This document shows, piece after piece, positions 35,189 to 44,042 of a DNA stretch of 64,000 nt. The notes below the pieces were generated by a model that made no database searches, had not been told where the DNA came from, and saw only the letters and a program-made list of their open reading frames with translations. This DNA comes from Piscinibacter sp. XHJ-5 (GTDB lineage: Bacteria > Pseudomonadota > Gammaproteobacteria > Burkholderiales > Burkholderiaceae_C), in contig NZ_CP123228.1 in assembly GCF_029855045.1 (NCBI RefSeq), positions 2,790,001-2,854,000 on the forward strand, given 5' to 3'. The first letter of the stretch is position 1; each line of letters opens with the position of its first letter. The position numbers and the translations under genes are program-made.

Positions 35189-35229
35189 GCCAAGACGGAA
35201 TGGGTGTGCCTAGATAAGAGCCGCTTATG
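35189..35229 (-). promoter_or_regulatory. Nac-type operator element before the accB-pxp operon
   Basis: Second copy of the 41-bp block seen at 30490-30530. It contains ATAAGAGCCGCTTAT (35214-35228), again ATA-N9-TAT, overlaps the stop codon of the nac-like gene and precedes accB by 57 bases. Confidence 0.7.
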
Positions 35230-36151
35230 ACGGATCGTCCGGTGTGGCCAGGCTGCCCGGCAAGGTCGCCACCAGCTCCAGGAGGATCTCCTTGACCGCC
35301 TGTGCCGGCTCGGACAGCGGCAGGTGGTCCGACTGGCACAGCGCGAGCGGAGCCTCGATGACCGGATCGATGATGCGCGACAGCCAGGCGTCGCAGGCCT
35401 TCACCACTTCGCGCGCCATCGAGGCGGGCAGGATGCTCATGCCCAGCCCGTCGGCGATGACGGCGGTCAGCGTGCTCGCCGACTCGATCTCGGCCACCAC
35501 GCGCGGAACCATGCCGGCGCTGATGAAGGCTTCGTCGACCAGGCGGCGCACGACGTTGTAGGGCCGCGGCAGGTACAGGTCCGTGTCCGCCAGCACCTTC
35601 AGCGGCACGGTCTCGGGCGGGGCCGGCAGCGACTTCGGGCCGACCAGGTAGAGCGGCTCGCGCAGCAGCGGAATGAACTTCAGTCCGTGCACGGCAACCT
35701 TGCCGCCGTAGAGCACGGCCAGGTCCATGCGTCCGTTCATGATCAGCTCGGACAGCGTGCTGCCGTAGCTCTCGTTGAGATACGGCAGCACGCCGGGGTG
35801 CCGCGCGCGCAGGATGCGCAGCAGCGGCAGCGCCAGCGTGGCGGCCGCGGTTCCGGGCGCCAGCCCCACCGACACCGCGCCCGACACCCCTCGGCTCGCC
35901 GCGACCATGTCCACCTGGGCCTGGTCGCATTGGCGCAGGATCAGCTGGGCATGCCGGTACAGCACCTTGCCCGCCTCGGTGGGCGTGACCCCGCGCTTGG
36001 TGCGCACGAGCAGCTGCTGGCGCACCTCGCCCTCGAGCGTGGCGAGTTGCTGGCTGAGCGCGGGCTGCGCGATGTGCAGGACATCGGCGGCCTGCGTCAG
36101 GCTGCCGATGTCGACGATCTTGACGAAGTATTTCAGTCGTCTCAGGTTCAT
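35225..36151 (-). CDS. nac: Nac-like LysR-family nitrogen assimilation regulator
   Basis: 308 residues, very close to enterobacterial Nac over its length: MNLRRLKYFVKIVDIGSLTQ then AADVLHIAQPALSQQLATLE, TKRGVTPTEAGKVLY, VGLAPGTAAA. The DNA-binding domain is residues 1-60, the effector domain follows. Nac activates or represses nitrogen genes under NtrC control. Its gene stands directly upstream of the accB-pxp operon in the same direction, and ATA-N9-TAT sites precede both that operon and the SDR-transporter operon. Confidence 0.87.
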   Translation of the reverse strand: MNLRRLKYFVKIVDIGSLTQAADVLHIAQPALSQQLATLEGEVRQQLLVRTKRGVTPTEAGKVLYRHAQLILRQCDQAQVDMVAASRGVSGAVSVGLAPGTAAATLALPLLRILRARHPGVLPYLNESYGSTLSELIMNGRMDLAVLYGGKVAVHGLKFIPLLREPLYLVGPKSLPAPPETVPLKVLADTDLYLPRPYNVVRRLVDEAFISAGMVPRVVAEIESASTLTAVIADGLGMSILPASMAREVVKACDAWLSRIIDPVIEAPLALCQSDHLPLSEPAQAVKEILLELVATLPGSLATPDDPS

Positions 36152-36513
36152 GGCAGGAGCGAGCTGGGCGGGACGGCTCGGCGCGAGAAGCTGCTTTCGA
36201 TCACGGAGAACACAGAGAACACACAGCCGAGGGCCACGTGAGAAAGAGAACTCCCGCTCCAGAAACCGTTCGCCCTGAGCCTGTCGAAGGGCTCAAGGCG
36301 AACGGGCCTGGTGCTTCTTCGCAAACGCCGGGCCGGTGACTGCGGCCTGGGATGCTCTGTGGCCTTCGGTGTTTCATCAGGAAGCTTGCCGCTCAACTGG
36401 CCCTCAGTTTGCATCCATAAGCGATGCCTATCAAGGCAGACCGAACTCGTCTTGGCCTTGGCGGCGACGGCGCTCTACCGTTATGCCTGCAGTCACCCGC
36501 CACAAGGAATTTC
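36152..36513. other. 362-base spacer with a dispersed repeat
   Basis: Between the divergent nac-like and aminotransferase genes. It contains the inverted repeat at 36266-36305 and a short run of related ACGGAGAACAC and AGAGAACACAC units at about 36202-36222, a pattern also seen in other beta-proteobacterial spacers. No gene seen. Confidence 0.5.
36266..36305. repeat. Dispersed Burkholderiales inverted repeat (REP-like)
   Basis: CCGTTCGCC at the left end pairs with GGCGAACGG at the right end, with CTGAGCCTGTCGAAGGGCTC between them. This is the well-known intergenic repeat of this order; it forms a hairpin and is usually present in many genome copies. Confidence 0.8.
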
Positions 36514-37722
36514 GTGAGCCCGTCCCGCATCGCTGCTCGTGTACGCCGCATCAAGCCTTCCCCCAGCACCTCGGCCGCCGACCGCGCCAACGAGCTGCGC
36601 CGCCAGGGGAAGTCCATCGTGAACCTGGTGGTGGGCGAGCCCGACTTCGACACGCCCGCGCACATCCGCCAGGCCGCCGCCGCGGCGATCGAGAAAGGGC
36701 AGACGCGCTACACGCTGATGGCGGGCACGGTGGAGCTGCGCCAGGCCATTGCCGCCAAGCTCGAGCGCGAGAACGGCCTCGTCTACGCGCTCAACGAGAT
36801 CATCGCCACCAGCGGCGCCAAGAGCGCCATCTACAGCGCGTTCTCGATCACGCTCGAACCCGGCGACGAGGTGATCATCCCCGCGCCGTACTGGGTTTCC
36901 TATCCCGACATGGTTCTGGCCTGCGACGGTGTGCCTGTGATCGTCGCCTGCCCCGAAGCGAAAGGCTTCAAGCTGACGCCGACCCAGCTCGAGGCGGCCA
37001 TCACGCCCAAGACGCGCTGGCTGCTGATCAATTCGCCGAGCAATCCCACCGGTGCCAGCTATACCGCCGAGGAGTACCGTGCGCTGGCCGACGTGCTGCT
37101 GCGGCATCCGCAGGTGCTCGTGATGACCGACGACATCTACGAGCACATCCGCTTCGACGACCGCCGCACGCCGCACCTGCTGAATGCCGCCCCCGAATTG
37201 CGCGAGCGCACGCTGGCGGTCAACGGCGTCTCCAAGACCTATGCGATGACCGGCTGGCGCATCGGCTGGGTGGCCGGTCCGCGCGACCTGGTGCAGGCGC
37301 TGGACACGCTGCTCTCCCAATCCACCGGCAACTGCTGCTCGGTCAGCCAGGCGGCTGCCGCCGCCGCGCTGAACGGCGACCAGCGCTTCATCGGCGAGAG
37401 CGTGGCCACCTACAAGCAACGGCGCGACCACACGCTGGCGCGCATCAACGCGATCCCGGGCCTGAGCTGCCGCGCACCCGACGGGGCCTTCTACCTGTAC
37501 GTGAATTGCGCCGGGCTGATCGGCAAGACCACGCCCGACGGTAGGCGCCTCGGCGAGGACGGCGATGTCGTGATGCACCTGCTGGAGAGCGTCGGCGTTG
37601 CCGTCGTCGCCGGCACGGCGTACGGGCTGTCGCCGTACTTCCGCCTGTCGATCGCGACCTCCCTCGACATCCTGGACGAAGGCTGTGCGCGCATCGCGCG
37701 GGCCGTTGCCGAACTGCACTGA
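36514..37722 (+). CDS. Aspartate aminotransferase family PLP enzyme
   Basis: 402 residues from a GTG start at 36514, with AAGGAAT seven bases before it; MPIKADRT at 36424 is also in frame but precedes the family start. Fold-type I aminotransferase: INSPSNPTGASY, DDIYEHIRF, the PLP lysine in NGVSKTYAMTGWRIGW and the final R in FRLSIATS. First gene of a five-gene operon with an RraA-like aldolase and a 2-hydroxyacid dehydrogenase, which suggests it feeds a 2-oxoacid into them. Confidence 0.88.
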   Translation: MSPSRIAARVRRIKPSPSTSAADRANELRRQGKSIVNLVVGEPDFDTPAHIRQAAAAAIEKGQTRYTLMAGTVELRQAIAAKLERENGLVYALNEIIATSGAKSAIYSAFSITLEPGDEVIIPAPYWVSYPDMVLACDGVPVIVACPEAKGFKLTPTQLEAAITPKTRWLLINSPSNPTGASYTAEEYRALADVLLRHPQVLVMTDDIYEHIRFDDRRTPHLLNAAPELRERTLAVNGVSKTYAMTGWRIGWVAGPRDLVQALDTLLSQSTGNCCSVSQAAAAAALNGDQRFIGESVATYKQRRDHTLARINAIPGLSCRAPDGAFYLYVNCAGLIGKTTPDGRRLGEDGDVVMHLLESVGVAVVAGTAYGLSPYFRLSIATSLDILDEGCARIARAVAELH

Positions 37723-37727
37723 GCACC

Positions 37728-38402
37728 ATGAGCACCTACAAAGCCCTCCGCAAGAATCCGTCGGCGCCGCAGGTCGGCGAATCGCTGATCGTCGCGCTGC
37801 GCGACATCCCGGTGGCCGCGCTGAGCGACAACATGCACCGCAACACCGGCACGGTGGGCCTGCACCCGTACCACCGGCCCGGCCGTCAGACGATGGCCGG
37901 CACCGCCGTCACGGCGCGCTCGCGCGGCGGCGACAACTTGACTTTCCTGCGCGCGCTGGAGTTCTGCCGGCCCGGCGACGTGCTGGTGATCGACGCCGGC
38001 GGCGACGTCGGCAACGCGGTGATCGGCGGCATCCTGTCGTTCTATGCCGCGACCGCGGGCCTTGCCGGCCTGGTGATCGACGGCGCCATCCGCGACGTGG
38101 CCGAGATCCGCGAGCGCGAGTTCCCGATCTATGCGCGCGGCGTCACCCATCGCGGCCCCTACAAGGATGGCCCCGGGGAAATCAACGTGCCGGTGTCGGT
38201 GGGCGGCATGGTGGTGAATCCGGGCGACATCGTCGTCGGCGATCAGGACGGCCTGCTCGCGATTCCTCCGGCAGAGGCCGACCTCGTCCTGGAGGGCGCG
38301 CGCAGGACGCTCGCCAACGAAGCGAACACCATGCGGGCGATGAAGGAAGGACGCTGGGACCGGTCGTTCATCGATGCGCTGGAAGCGCGCTGCAACAACT
38401 GA
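37728..38402 (+). CDS. RraA family protein (HMG/CHA aldolase-like)
   Basis: 224 residues of the RraA/4-hydroxy-4-methyl-2-oxoglutarate aldolase family. GGDVGNAVIGGILSFYAATAG and the catalytic VIDGAIRDVAEI with Arg and Asp are present, so it is more likely an aldolase/oxaloacetate decarboxylase than the RNase E regulator RraA. It starts five bases after the aminotransferase stop. Confidence 0.85.
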   Translation: MSTYKALRKNPSAPQVGESLIVALRDIPVAALSDNMHRNTGTVGLHPYHRPGRQTMAGTAVTARSRGGDNLTFLRALEFCRPGDVLVIDAGGDVGNAVIGGILSFYAATAGLAGLVIDGAIRDVAEIREREFPIYARGVTHRGPYKDGPGEINVPVSVGGMVVNPGDIVVGDQDGLLAIPPAEADLVLEGARRTLANEANTMRAMKEGRWDRSFIDALEARCNN

Positions 38403-38414
38403 CGGGACACGAGG

Positions 38415-39416
38415 ATGCACTGCGCCGTACTCGCCACCCGCGCGACCTTCCCGGACATCGCCGACCGGCTGCGCCAGCATTTCGACGTCGAGGACAACCC
38501 GGCCGACACGATCTTCAGCCCCGAGGAGCTGCTCCGGCGGCTGCAGGGCAAGCACGGCGTGATGAGCACCGGCAGCGAACGGATCGATGCGGCACTGCTC
38601 GATGCGTGCCCGCAGCTGCGCGCCGTCTGCAACGTCGGCGTCGGCTACAACAACGTCGACGTCGACGCCTGCACGGCGCGCGGCGTCCTGGTCACCAACA
38701 CGCCGGACGTGCTGACCGAGACGACCGCGGACTTCGGCTTCGCGCTCATGATGGCCGCGGCGCGGCGCATCGCCGAAGCCGAGCACTTCCTGCGTCGGGG
38801 CGATTGGACCCGGACCGGCATCTACGACATGTTCCTCGGAAGCGACGTCCATGGTGCGACCCTCGGCATCCTCGGCATGGGCCGCATCGGCCAGGCCATT
38901 GCGCGACGCGGTGCGCTGGGCTTCGGCATGCGGGTGATCTATCACAACCGCACGCGGCTCGCGCCGGCCGTCGAGGCCGGATGCCGCGCCGAATACGTCG
39001 ACAAGGACACCCTGCTCGGTCAGTCGGATCACCTGGTGCTCGTGTTGCCGTACTCGCAGAGCTCGCACCACGCGATCGGCGCGGCCGAGCTCGACCGGAT
39101 GAAGCCGACCGCGACGCTGACCAACATCGCCCGGGGCGGCATCGTCGACGACGCTGCGCTGGCGCGGGCGCTGAGGTCGGGCAGGATCGCTGCGGCAGGC
39201 CTGGACGTGTTCGAAGGCGAGCCGACCCTTCGTCCCGAGCTGCTGGCCCTGCCCAATGTCGTGCTCACGCCCCACATAGGCAGCGCCTCGGTCGGCACGC
39301 GCCGCGCGATGGCCTCGCTCGCCGTCGACAACCTGATTGCTGCGCTGGGCTGCGGCCCGCAGGCCGGCAGGCCGCCCTCGCCGGTGAACCCGGCGGTGCT
39401 GCAGAAACGGCCATGA
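38415..39416 (+). CDS. D-isomer-specific 2-hydroxyacid dehydrogenase (GhrB-like)
   Basis: 333 residues. NAD(P) motif GILGMGRIGQAIARRG, catalytic Arg in NIARGGIVDD, Glu in FEGEPTLRP and His in TPHIGSASVGTR are intact. It reduces a 2-oxoacid (glyoxylate, hydroxypyruvate or 2-ketogluconate in relatives). It sits between the aldolase-like gene and the gluconate dehydrogenase-like SDR. Confidence 0.9.
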   Translation: MHCAVLATRATFPDIADRLRQHFDVEDNPADTIFSPEELLRRLQGKHGVMSTGSERIDAALLDACPQLRAVCNVGVGYNNVDVDACTARGVLVTNTPDVLTETTADFGFALMMAAARRIAEAEHFLRRGDWTRTGIYDMFLGSDVHGATLGILGMGRIGQAIARRGALGFGMRVIYHNRTRLAPAVEAGCRAEYVDKDTLLGQSDHLVLVLPYSQSSHHAIGAAELDRMKPTATLTNIARGGIVDDAALARALRSGRIAAAGLDVFEGEPTLRPELLALPNVVLTPHIGSASVGTRRAMASLAVDNLIAALGCGPQAGRPPSPVNPAVLQKRP

Positions 39417-39432
39417 AGCGAAGGAGTACCGC

Positions 39433-40206
39433 TTGAAGTCCGTCCTGCAGGCTTTCGACCTCCACGGCCGCATCGCGCTGATCACCGGCTCCTCCGCCGG
39501 CATCGGCCTGGCGCTGGCCCGCGGCCTGGCCGGCGCGGGTGCGACGGTGGTGCTCAACGGACGCGACGAAGGGCGACTGGAACGGGCGGCTCGCGCGCTG
39601 CGCAACGAAGGTGCCGACGTGCACGCCGTGGCATTCGACGTGACCTCCGGCGAGGCCGCTACCGCGGCCGTCTCGCGCATCGAGCGCGAGATCGGGGCCA
39701 TCGACATCCTGGTGAACAACGCCGGCATGCAGCGCCGTGCGCCGCTGCAGGACTTTCCCGAGGCGCATTGGCATGAGCTCATGCGGACCAACGTCGACAG
39801 CGTGTTCGTCGTCGGACAGGCAGTGGCGCGCCACATGATCGCGCGCCGGCGCGGGAAGATCATCAACATCTGCTCGGTGCAAAGCGAGCTGGGCCGGCCG
39901 AACATCGCGCCGTACACCGCGAGCAAGGGTGCCGTGAAGATGCTCACCAAAGGCATGGCGATCGACTGGGGGCAGTACGGCATCCAGGTCAACGGCCTGG
40001 GACCCGGCTACTTCAAGACCGAGCTCACGCAGGCGCTGGTCGAGGACGAGCAGTTCACGCAGTGGCTGATCGGCCGCACGCCGTCGCGCCGTTGGGGCGA
40101 CGTCGAGGACCTCGTGGGCGCGGCGGTGTTTCTCGCCAGCGACGCGTCCGGCTTCGTCAACGGCCACATCCTCTACGTGGACGGCGGCGTCACCGCCACG
40201 CTTTGA
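39433..40206 (+). CDS. SDR oxidoreductase, gluconate 5-dehydrogenase-like
   Basis: 257 residues from a TTG at 39433 with AAGGAG six bases before it. TGSSAGIGLALARGLAGAG, NNAGMQRRAPL, catalytic Ser in NICSVQSELGR and YTASKG match IdnO-type gluconate 5-dehydrogenases. Together with the next gene it would interconvert sugar acids such as idonate, 5-ketogluconate and gluconate; the exact substrate is open. Confidence 0.87.
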   Translation: MKSVLQAFDLHGRIALITGSSAGIGLALARGLAGAGATVVLNGRDEGRLERAARALRNEGADVHAVAFDVTSGEAATAAVSRIEREIGAIDILVNNAGMQRRAPLQDFPEAHWHELMRTNVDSVFVVGQAVARHMIARRRGKIINICSVQSELGRPNIAPYTASKGAVKMLTKGMAIDWGQYGIQVNGLGPGYFKTELTQALVEDEQFTQWLIGRTPSRRWGDVEDLVGAAVFLASDASGFVNGHILYVDGGVTATL

Positions 40207-40223
40207 TCGACCGGGAAAGAACC

Positions 40224-41258
40224 ATGGACGCACTCGTCATCCACGCCCCCGGCGATCTGCGCGTCGAAGACGTGCCCACGCCCGAGATCGGGCCGAGCCA
40301 GCTGCGCGTGCGCGTTCGCTGCGGGGGCATCTGCGGCTCGGACCTGCACTATTACCAGCACGGCGGCTTCGGCACCGTGCGCATCCAGGAGCCGATGGTG
40401 CTCGGCCACGAGGTGGCCGGTGTCGTCGAGGAGGTGGGCAGTGCCGTGCGCCAGTACGAGCGCGGCGACCGCATCGCCGTCAGCCCCAGCCGGCCTTGCG
40501 GCGGCTGCCGCTACTGCCAGCAGGGCCTGCAGAACCATTGCCTGGACATGCGCTACTACGGCAGCGCGATGCGCACGCCGCACGTGCAGGGGGCATTTCG
40601 CCAGCAGATCGTCGTCGACCTCGCCCAGGCGCATCGGCTGGCCGACACGGTGAGCGACGGCGAGGGCTCGATGGCCGAACCGCTGTCGGTGGCGCTGCAT
40701 GCCGTGCGCCGGGCCGGCTGCCTGCTGGGCAAGAGCGTGCTGATCACGGGCTGCGGGCCGATCGGCGCGCTGATCGTCATCGCCGCGCGCCGGGCGGGTG
40801 CGACGCACATCGTGGTCACCGACATGGGGGCTGCGCCGCTGAGGAGCGCGGCGAGGGTGGGCGCCGACGAGACGGTCAACGTGGCTGAGCAGCCCGAGGG
40901 CCTGGCGAAGTTCGCCGCCGACAAGGGGCAGTTCGACGTGCTGTTCGAGGCCAGTGGCAACGAGCGCGCGCTGCGCGGCGCCTTCGACGTGCTGCGCCCG
41001 CGCGGGGTCATCGTGCAGGTGGGCCTGGGCGGGGAGATGACGCTGCCGGTCAACGCCATCGTCGCGAAGGAGTTCGACCTGCGCGGTGCGTTCCGTTTCC
41101 ACGAGGAGTTCGCCACCGCGGTCCAACTGCTCAACAAGGGCCTGGTGGACCTGAAGCCGCTCATCTCGGCCACCTTGCCCTTCCGCGATGCCGCCCGTGC
41201 GTTCGCGCTGGCGGCGGATCGCTCGCAGGCGATGAAGGTCCTGCTGAGCTTCGAGTAG
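40224..41258 (+). CDS. Zinc-dependent alcohol dehydrogenase, L-idonate 5-dehydrogenase-like
   Basis: 344 residues. Catalytic zinc ligands in CGGICGSDLHYY and LGHEVAGVV, structural zinc cysteines in RPCGGCRYCQQGLQNHC, cofactor motif TGCGPIGALIV. Closest in layout to IdnD/sorbitol dehydrogenases. Last gene of the operon, 17 bases after the SDR. No hexuronate isomerase or kinase is visible nearby. Confidence 0.88.
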   Translation: MDALVIHAPGDLRVEDVPTPEIGPSQLRVRVRCGGICGSDLHYYQHGGFGTVRIQEPMVLGHEVAGVVEEVGSAVRQYERGDRIAVSPSRPCGGCRYCQQGLQNHCLDMRYYGSAMRTPHVQGAFRQQIVVDLAQAHRLADTVSDGEGSMAEPLSVALHAVRRAGCLLGKSVLITGCGPIGALIVIAARRAGATHIVVTDMGAAPLRSAARVGADETVNVAEQPEGLAKFAADKGQFDVLFEASGNERALRGAFDVLRPRGVIVQVGLGGEMTLPVNAIVAKEFDLRGAFRFHEEFATAVQLLNKGLVDLKPLISATLPFRDAARAFALAADRSQAMKVLLSFE

Positions 41259-41597
41259 CCGGCGCCGCCTTGCGGCAGGGCATCCGCGATCACTCGGCGT
41301 GAGGCCGGGTGGCGAACAGCGCCATCAAGTGGTGTCCGGCCTCCGAGACGAGGTGCGTCGGTCTGCCCCAGGCCGCATTCGGACCGCACACCAGGCGATT
41401 CATCGGACTTGTCTTGGCCGACGGCGCGTGTGCGCCTACCCTGAGCACGGCGCGCTTGACAGCCCGTTCCAAGAGTGCCAAACCCCCCCGACAGCAGCCC
41501 CGGCTTCCTTTGCAGACCGCGTCATGGCCAGTGTCCCGTTCCGACGACATCGGTCCCGGATCGAAACGCTCGGGCGCCTGGTGGCGCTGTGCGTGTC
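41259..41597. other. 339-base spacer before the LytS-like gene
   Basis: A minus-strand open frame of 86 codons (41290-41550) crosses it, but no family or ribosome site supports it. I see no repeat or terminator with a T run. Confidence 0.4.
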
Positions 41598-42725
41598 ATG
41601 AACGCCCTGACACACGAGGTCCTGGCGGCGCCGCACTGGCGCCTGGCAGGCTGGGCGGCACGCGCATGGCAGCGCATGGGATGGCGACACGTCGTCCTGG
41701 CGCTGGGGCTGAAGCTCGTTCGCGAGACGTTCGGGCCGTTGGGCGGAATCTTCTTCTTGCCCTTCGACCCGGTCGGGTTCGACCTCGTCGCGAGCATCCT
41801 GAACGGCAGCTGGGTCGTCCCCAATGTCCTCATCATCTATTGCGTGCTGGTGGCCGACGAGGCGTTCAATGCCGGCGTGCCCGCGTTGCGCGCCTACGGG
41901 CTTGCTGTCGTCGCGATGTCGACGCTCGTCCCGGTGGTGGGCTGGCATCTCGCCGGGCTGATGGGCTGGTGGAGATTGAAGGCGCCATCGATGCTCTTTG
42001 GCGTACTGGCCATGCTGTTCCAGGGTGGCCTTGCCGTCTCGATCTACGCCTACTGGCGCGTCACGCAACGGGCGATGCGCCAGGTCCAGGCCGCCGAAAC
42101 CGAACGGGTGCGCAACGAGCAGCGCGTGCACGCGGCGAGGTTGCTCGCGCTGCAGTCACGCGTCGAGCCGCAGATGCTGTTCGACGCGCTCGGTCGCATC
42201 GGTGAACTGCATGCGCGCGAGCCGCAAGCCGCCGATGCGCTGTTGGCCGACTTGATAGCGCTGCTGCGCGCCATGTTGCCTGGCGCGAGGTCCAGCAACT
42301 CCACGGTCGAGCGGGAGTTCGCGCTCGTCGACGCGTGGCTGCGTGTCACAAGCGAAGTCACTCCCGGCCATGCGCGCGTTCATCTCCGGATCGAACCCGG
42401 TGCGCACAACATCGGCATTGCCGCGATGCTCGTTCTGCCTTTGCTGCGGACGGTGCTGGCAGCGGCGCACACCATGGCCTGCGAATGGTCGCTGACTGCA
42501 CGGTTGGTGGGCGATCGCCTGCGCGTGACGCTGCAGGCCGATCAGGACGTCGGCGTGCGGGCAGCCGGCTGGTCGGAGAGCGCGGACCTGTCGTCATTGC
42601 AGGACCGGCTCATGCAGCTGTTCGGCGAATTCGCGAGCCTGACCGTGTCGCCGATGCCGGCGGCCCTGACGCTCGACCTGCCACGCCTCCAGGAGGATCG
42701 CGATGACGACCGCCTTGATCGCTGA
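41598..42725 (+). CDS. LytS/YehU-type sensor kinase homologue lacking catalytic residues
   Basis: 375 residues with about four hydrophobic helices in the first 155 residues, then a coiled linker and a His_kinase-like domain. The phosphoacceptor motif, normally PHFLFN, reads PQMLFD with Gln192 in place of His. The ATP-binding N box (normally ENAIKHG) is replaced by LLRTVLAAAH and no GxG loop is seen before SLQDRLMQLFG. It therefore looks like a pseudokinase. It overlaps the LytTR regulator gene by 23 bases, so the pair is co-translated. Confidence 0.78.
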   Translation: MNALTHEVLAAPHWRLAGWAARAWQRMGWRHVVLALGLKLVRETFGPLGGIFFLPFDPVGFDLVASILNGSWVVPNVLIIYCVLVADEAFNAGVPALRAYGLAVVAMSTLVPVVGWHLAGLMGWWRLKAPSMLFGVLAMLFQGGLAVSIYAYWRVTQRAMRQVQAAETERVRNEQRVHAARLLALQSRVEPQMLFDALGRIGELHAREPQAADALLADLIALLRAMLPGARSSNSTVEREFALVDAWLRVTSEVTPGHARVHLRIEPGAHNIGIAAMLVLPLLRTVLAAAHTMACEWSLTARLVGDRLRVTLQADQDVGVRAAGWSESADLSSLQDRLMQLFGEFASLTVSPMPAALTLDLPRLQEDRDDDRLDR

Positions 42726-43443
42726 AGACGAACCGCTTCTTGCTGCGGAAATCGGTGAGGAGCTCGGGCGGCTGTGGCCCGAGCTCACGATCTGCGCGAT
42801 CGTGCACGACGGCCACGCGGCCCTGCGCGAGATCGACGAACATCACCCGCAGGTGCTGTTCCTCGACGTGCAGATGCCAGGGCTGACCGGGATCGAGATC
42901 GCGCGCGTGACGGGCACGCGCGCGCACATCATCTTCATCACCGCATTCGACCACTACGCAGTGCAGGCCTTCGAGGAAGGCGCGGTCGACTACCTTCTCA
43001 AGCCGCTCGACCCGGCTCGCCTGGCGCGTGCACTGCGTCGGGTCAAGGAGCGCTTGACACGCCCGCCCGCGGATCTCAGTGGCTTGCTCGAACAACTGCA
43101 GCGAGGTCCGACGACCGACCGCCTGCGCTGGATCACCGTTCTGCAGGGCCGCGACGTCCAGCTCATCACGGTCGAAGACATCTGCTACTTTCGAGCCGAC
43201 AGCAAGTACGTCGCGGTCGTCACGGCAGAAGGCGAAGCGCTGATCACCACACCGCTGAAGGAGCTCATCGAGCGCCTCGACCCGGCCGTGTTCTGGCAGA
43301 TCCATCGCGGCGTGATCGTCAACGTCAACGCCATCAGGAGCGTGCGCCGCACGCTGGCGGGCCATCTCGAGCTGCACCTGAAGCAGCGCAGCGAGACGCT
43401 GCGCGTGAGCGCGGCCAACGCGCATCTGTTCAAGCAGATGTAG
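42703..43443 (+). CDS. LytTR-family response regulator
   Basis: 246 residues. Receiver domain with phosphoacceptor D55 (VLFLDVQMPG), T80 and K100 (YLLKPLD), all intact; C-terminal LytTR DNA-binding domain from about 145 (ICYFRADSKYVAVVT, FWQIHRGVIVNVNAIRSV). It should be phosphorylated, but the adjacent sensor cannot do so, so the phosphate source may be another kinase or a small phosphodonor. Confidence 0.9.
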   Translation: MTTALIAEDEPLLAAEIGEELGRLWPELTICAIVHDGHAALREIDEHHPQVLFLDVQMPGLTGIEIARVTGTRAHIIFITAFDHYAVQAFEEGAVDYLLKPLDPARLARALRRVKERLTRPPADLSGLLEQLQRGPTTDRLRWITVLQGRDVQLITVEDICYFRADSKYVAVVTAEGEALITTPLKELIERLDPAVFWQIHRGVIVNVNAIRSVRRTLAGHLELHLKQRSETLRVSAANAHLFKQM

Positions 43444-43619
43444 CAGGCCGACGGGCCGGGCCTGCACGGCCTCGCGTTTGTCTGCGCACGGGTCGATTCG
43501 CACCACGCTCATCCGCGTCCGTCGGATAGCGCGGGCGCGGCCACGGCGGCTCGACTACCTTGCTTCATACCGGAGCAGGCGCCGGCCACCGGACCCCGAA
43601 CCACTTCCTGGAGATGACC

Positions 43620-43952
43620 ATGTACCGAACCTTCGCCACTTTGATCGCGGTGCCGGCTGCCCTGTGCATCGCGCCGTTCCCGGCACACGCCCAGGACGCC
43701 GAGGCCGCTGCCGTGCGGACCTCGGACGCCGGCTGCGCGAGCGCGGCGACCCTGTCGAATCTGCAAGGCCGCATCGTCGACAAGGCGGTGCAGGGCACCG
43801 TCCCACTGCGGCAGTTCGTGTGGCGCACTCGGATGATTTATCAGCTCGACGTGATGGATACCCTCGCATGGATCGACCAACGGCGAGCGGCATTGGCGGC
43901 ATGCGAGCAGCGCACGGCGCGCGTCGAACCGATTGCAGCAGCTCGCGAGTAG
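43620..43952 (+). CDS. Small secreted protein of unknown function
   Basis: 110 residues with signal peptide MYRTFATLIAVPAALCIAPF and cleavage near AHAQD. The mature part has three Cys and a helical stretch. GGAG lies about eight bases before the ATG at 43620. It sits 176 bases after the LytTR gene in the same direction and might be its target; this is inference. Confidence 0.6.
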   Translation: MYRTFATLIAVPAALCIAPFPAHAQDAEAAAVRTSDAGCASAATLSNLQGRIVDKAVQGTVPLRQFVWRTRMIYQLDVMDTLAWIDQRRAALAACEQRTARVEPIAAARE

Positions 43953-44042
43953 GGTGAGGCGGCCGCCCGACCGGCGGCGCGTATCATGCCTCGCGATGGT
44001 CGGGCGCTGACCGTCGGACGCCGCATCCTCGTGGAAAGCACC

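Noticed and set aside
41290..41550. Possible minus-strand gene of 86 codons
   Set aside because: The C-terminal 38 residues look protein-like, but I found no family or start signal to support it.
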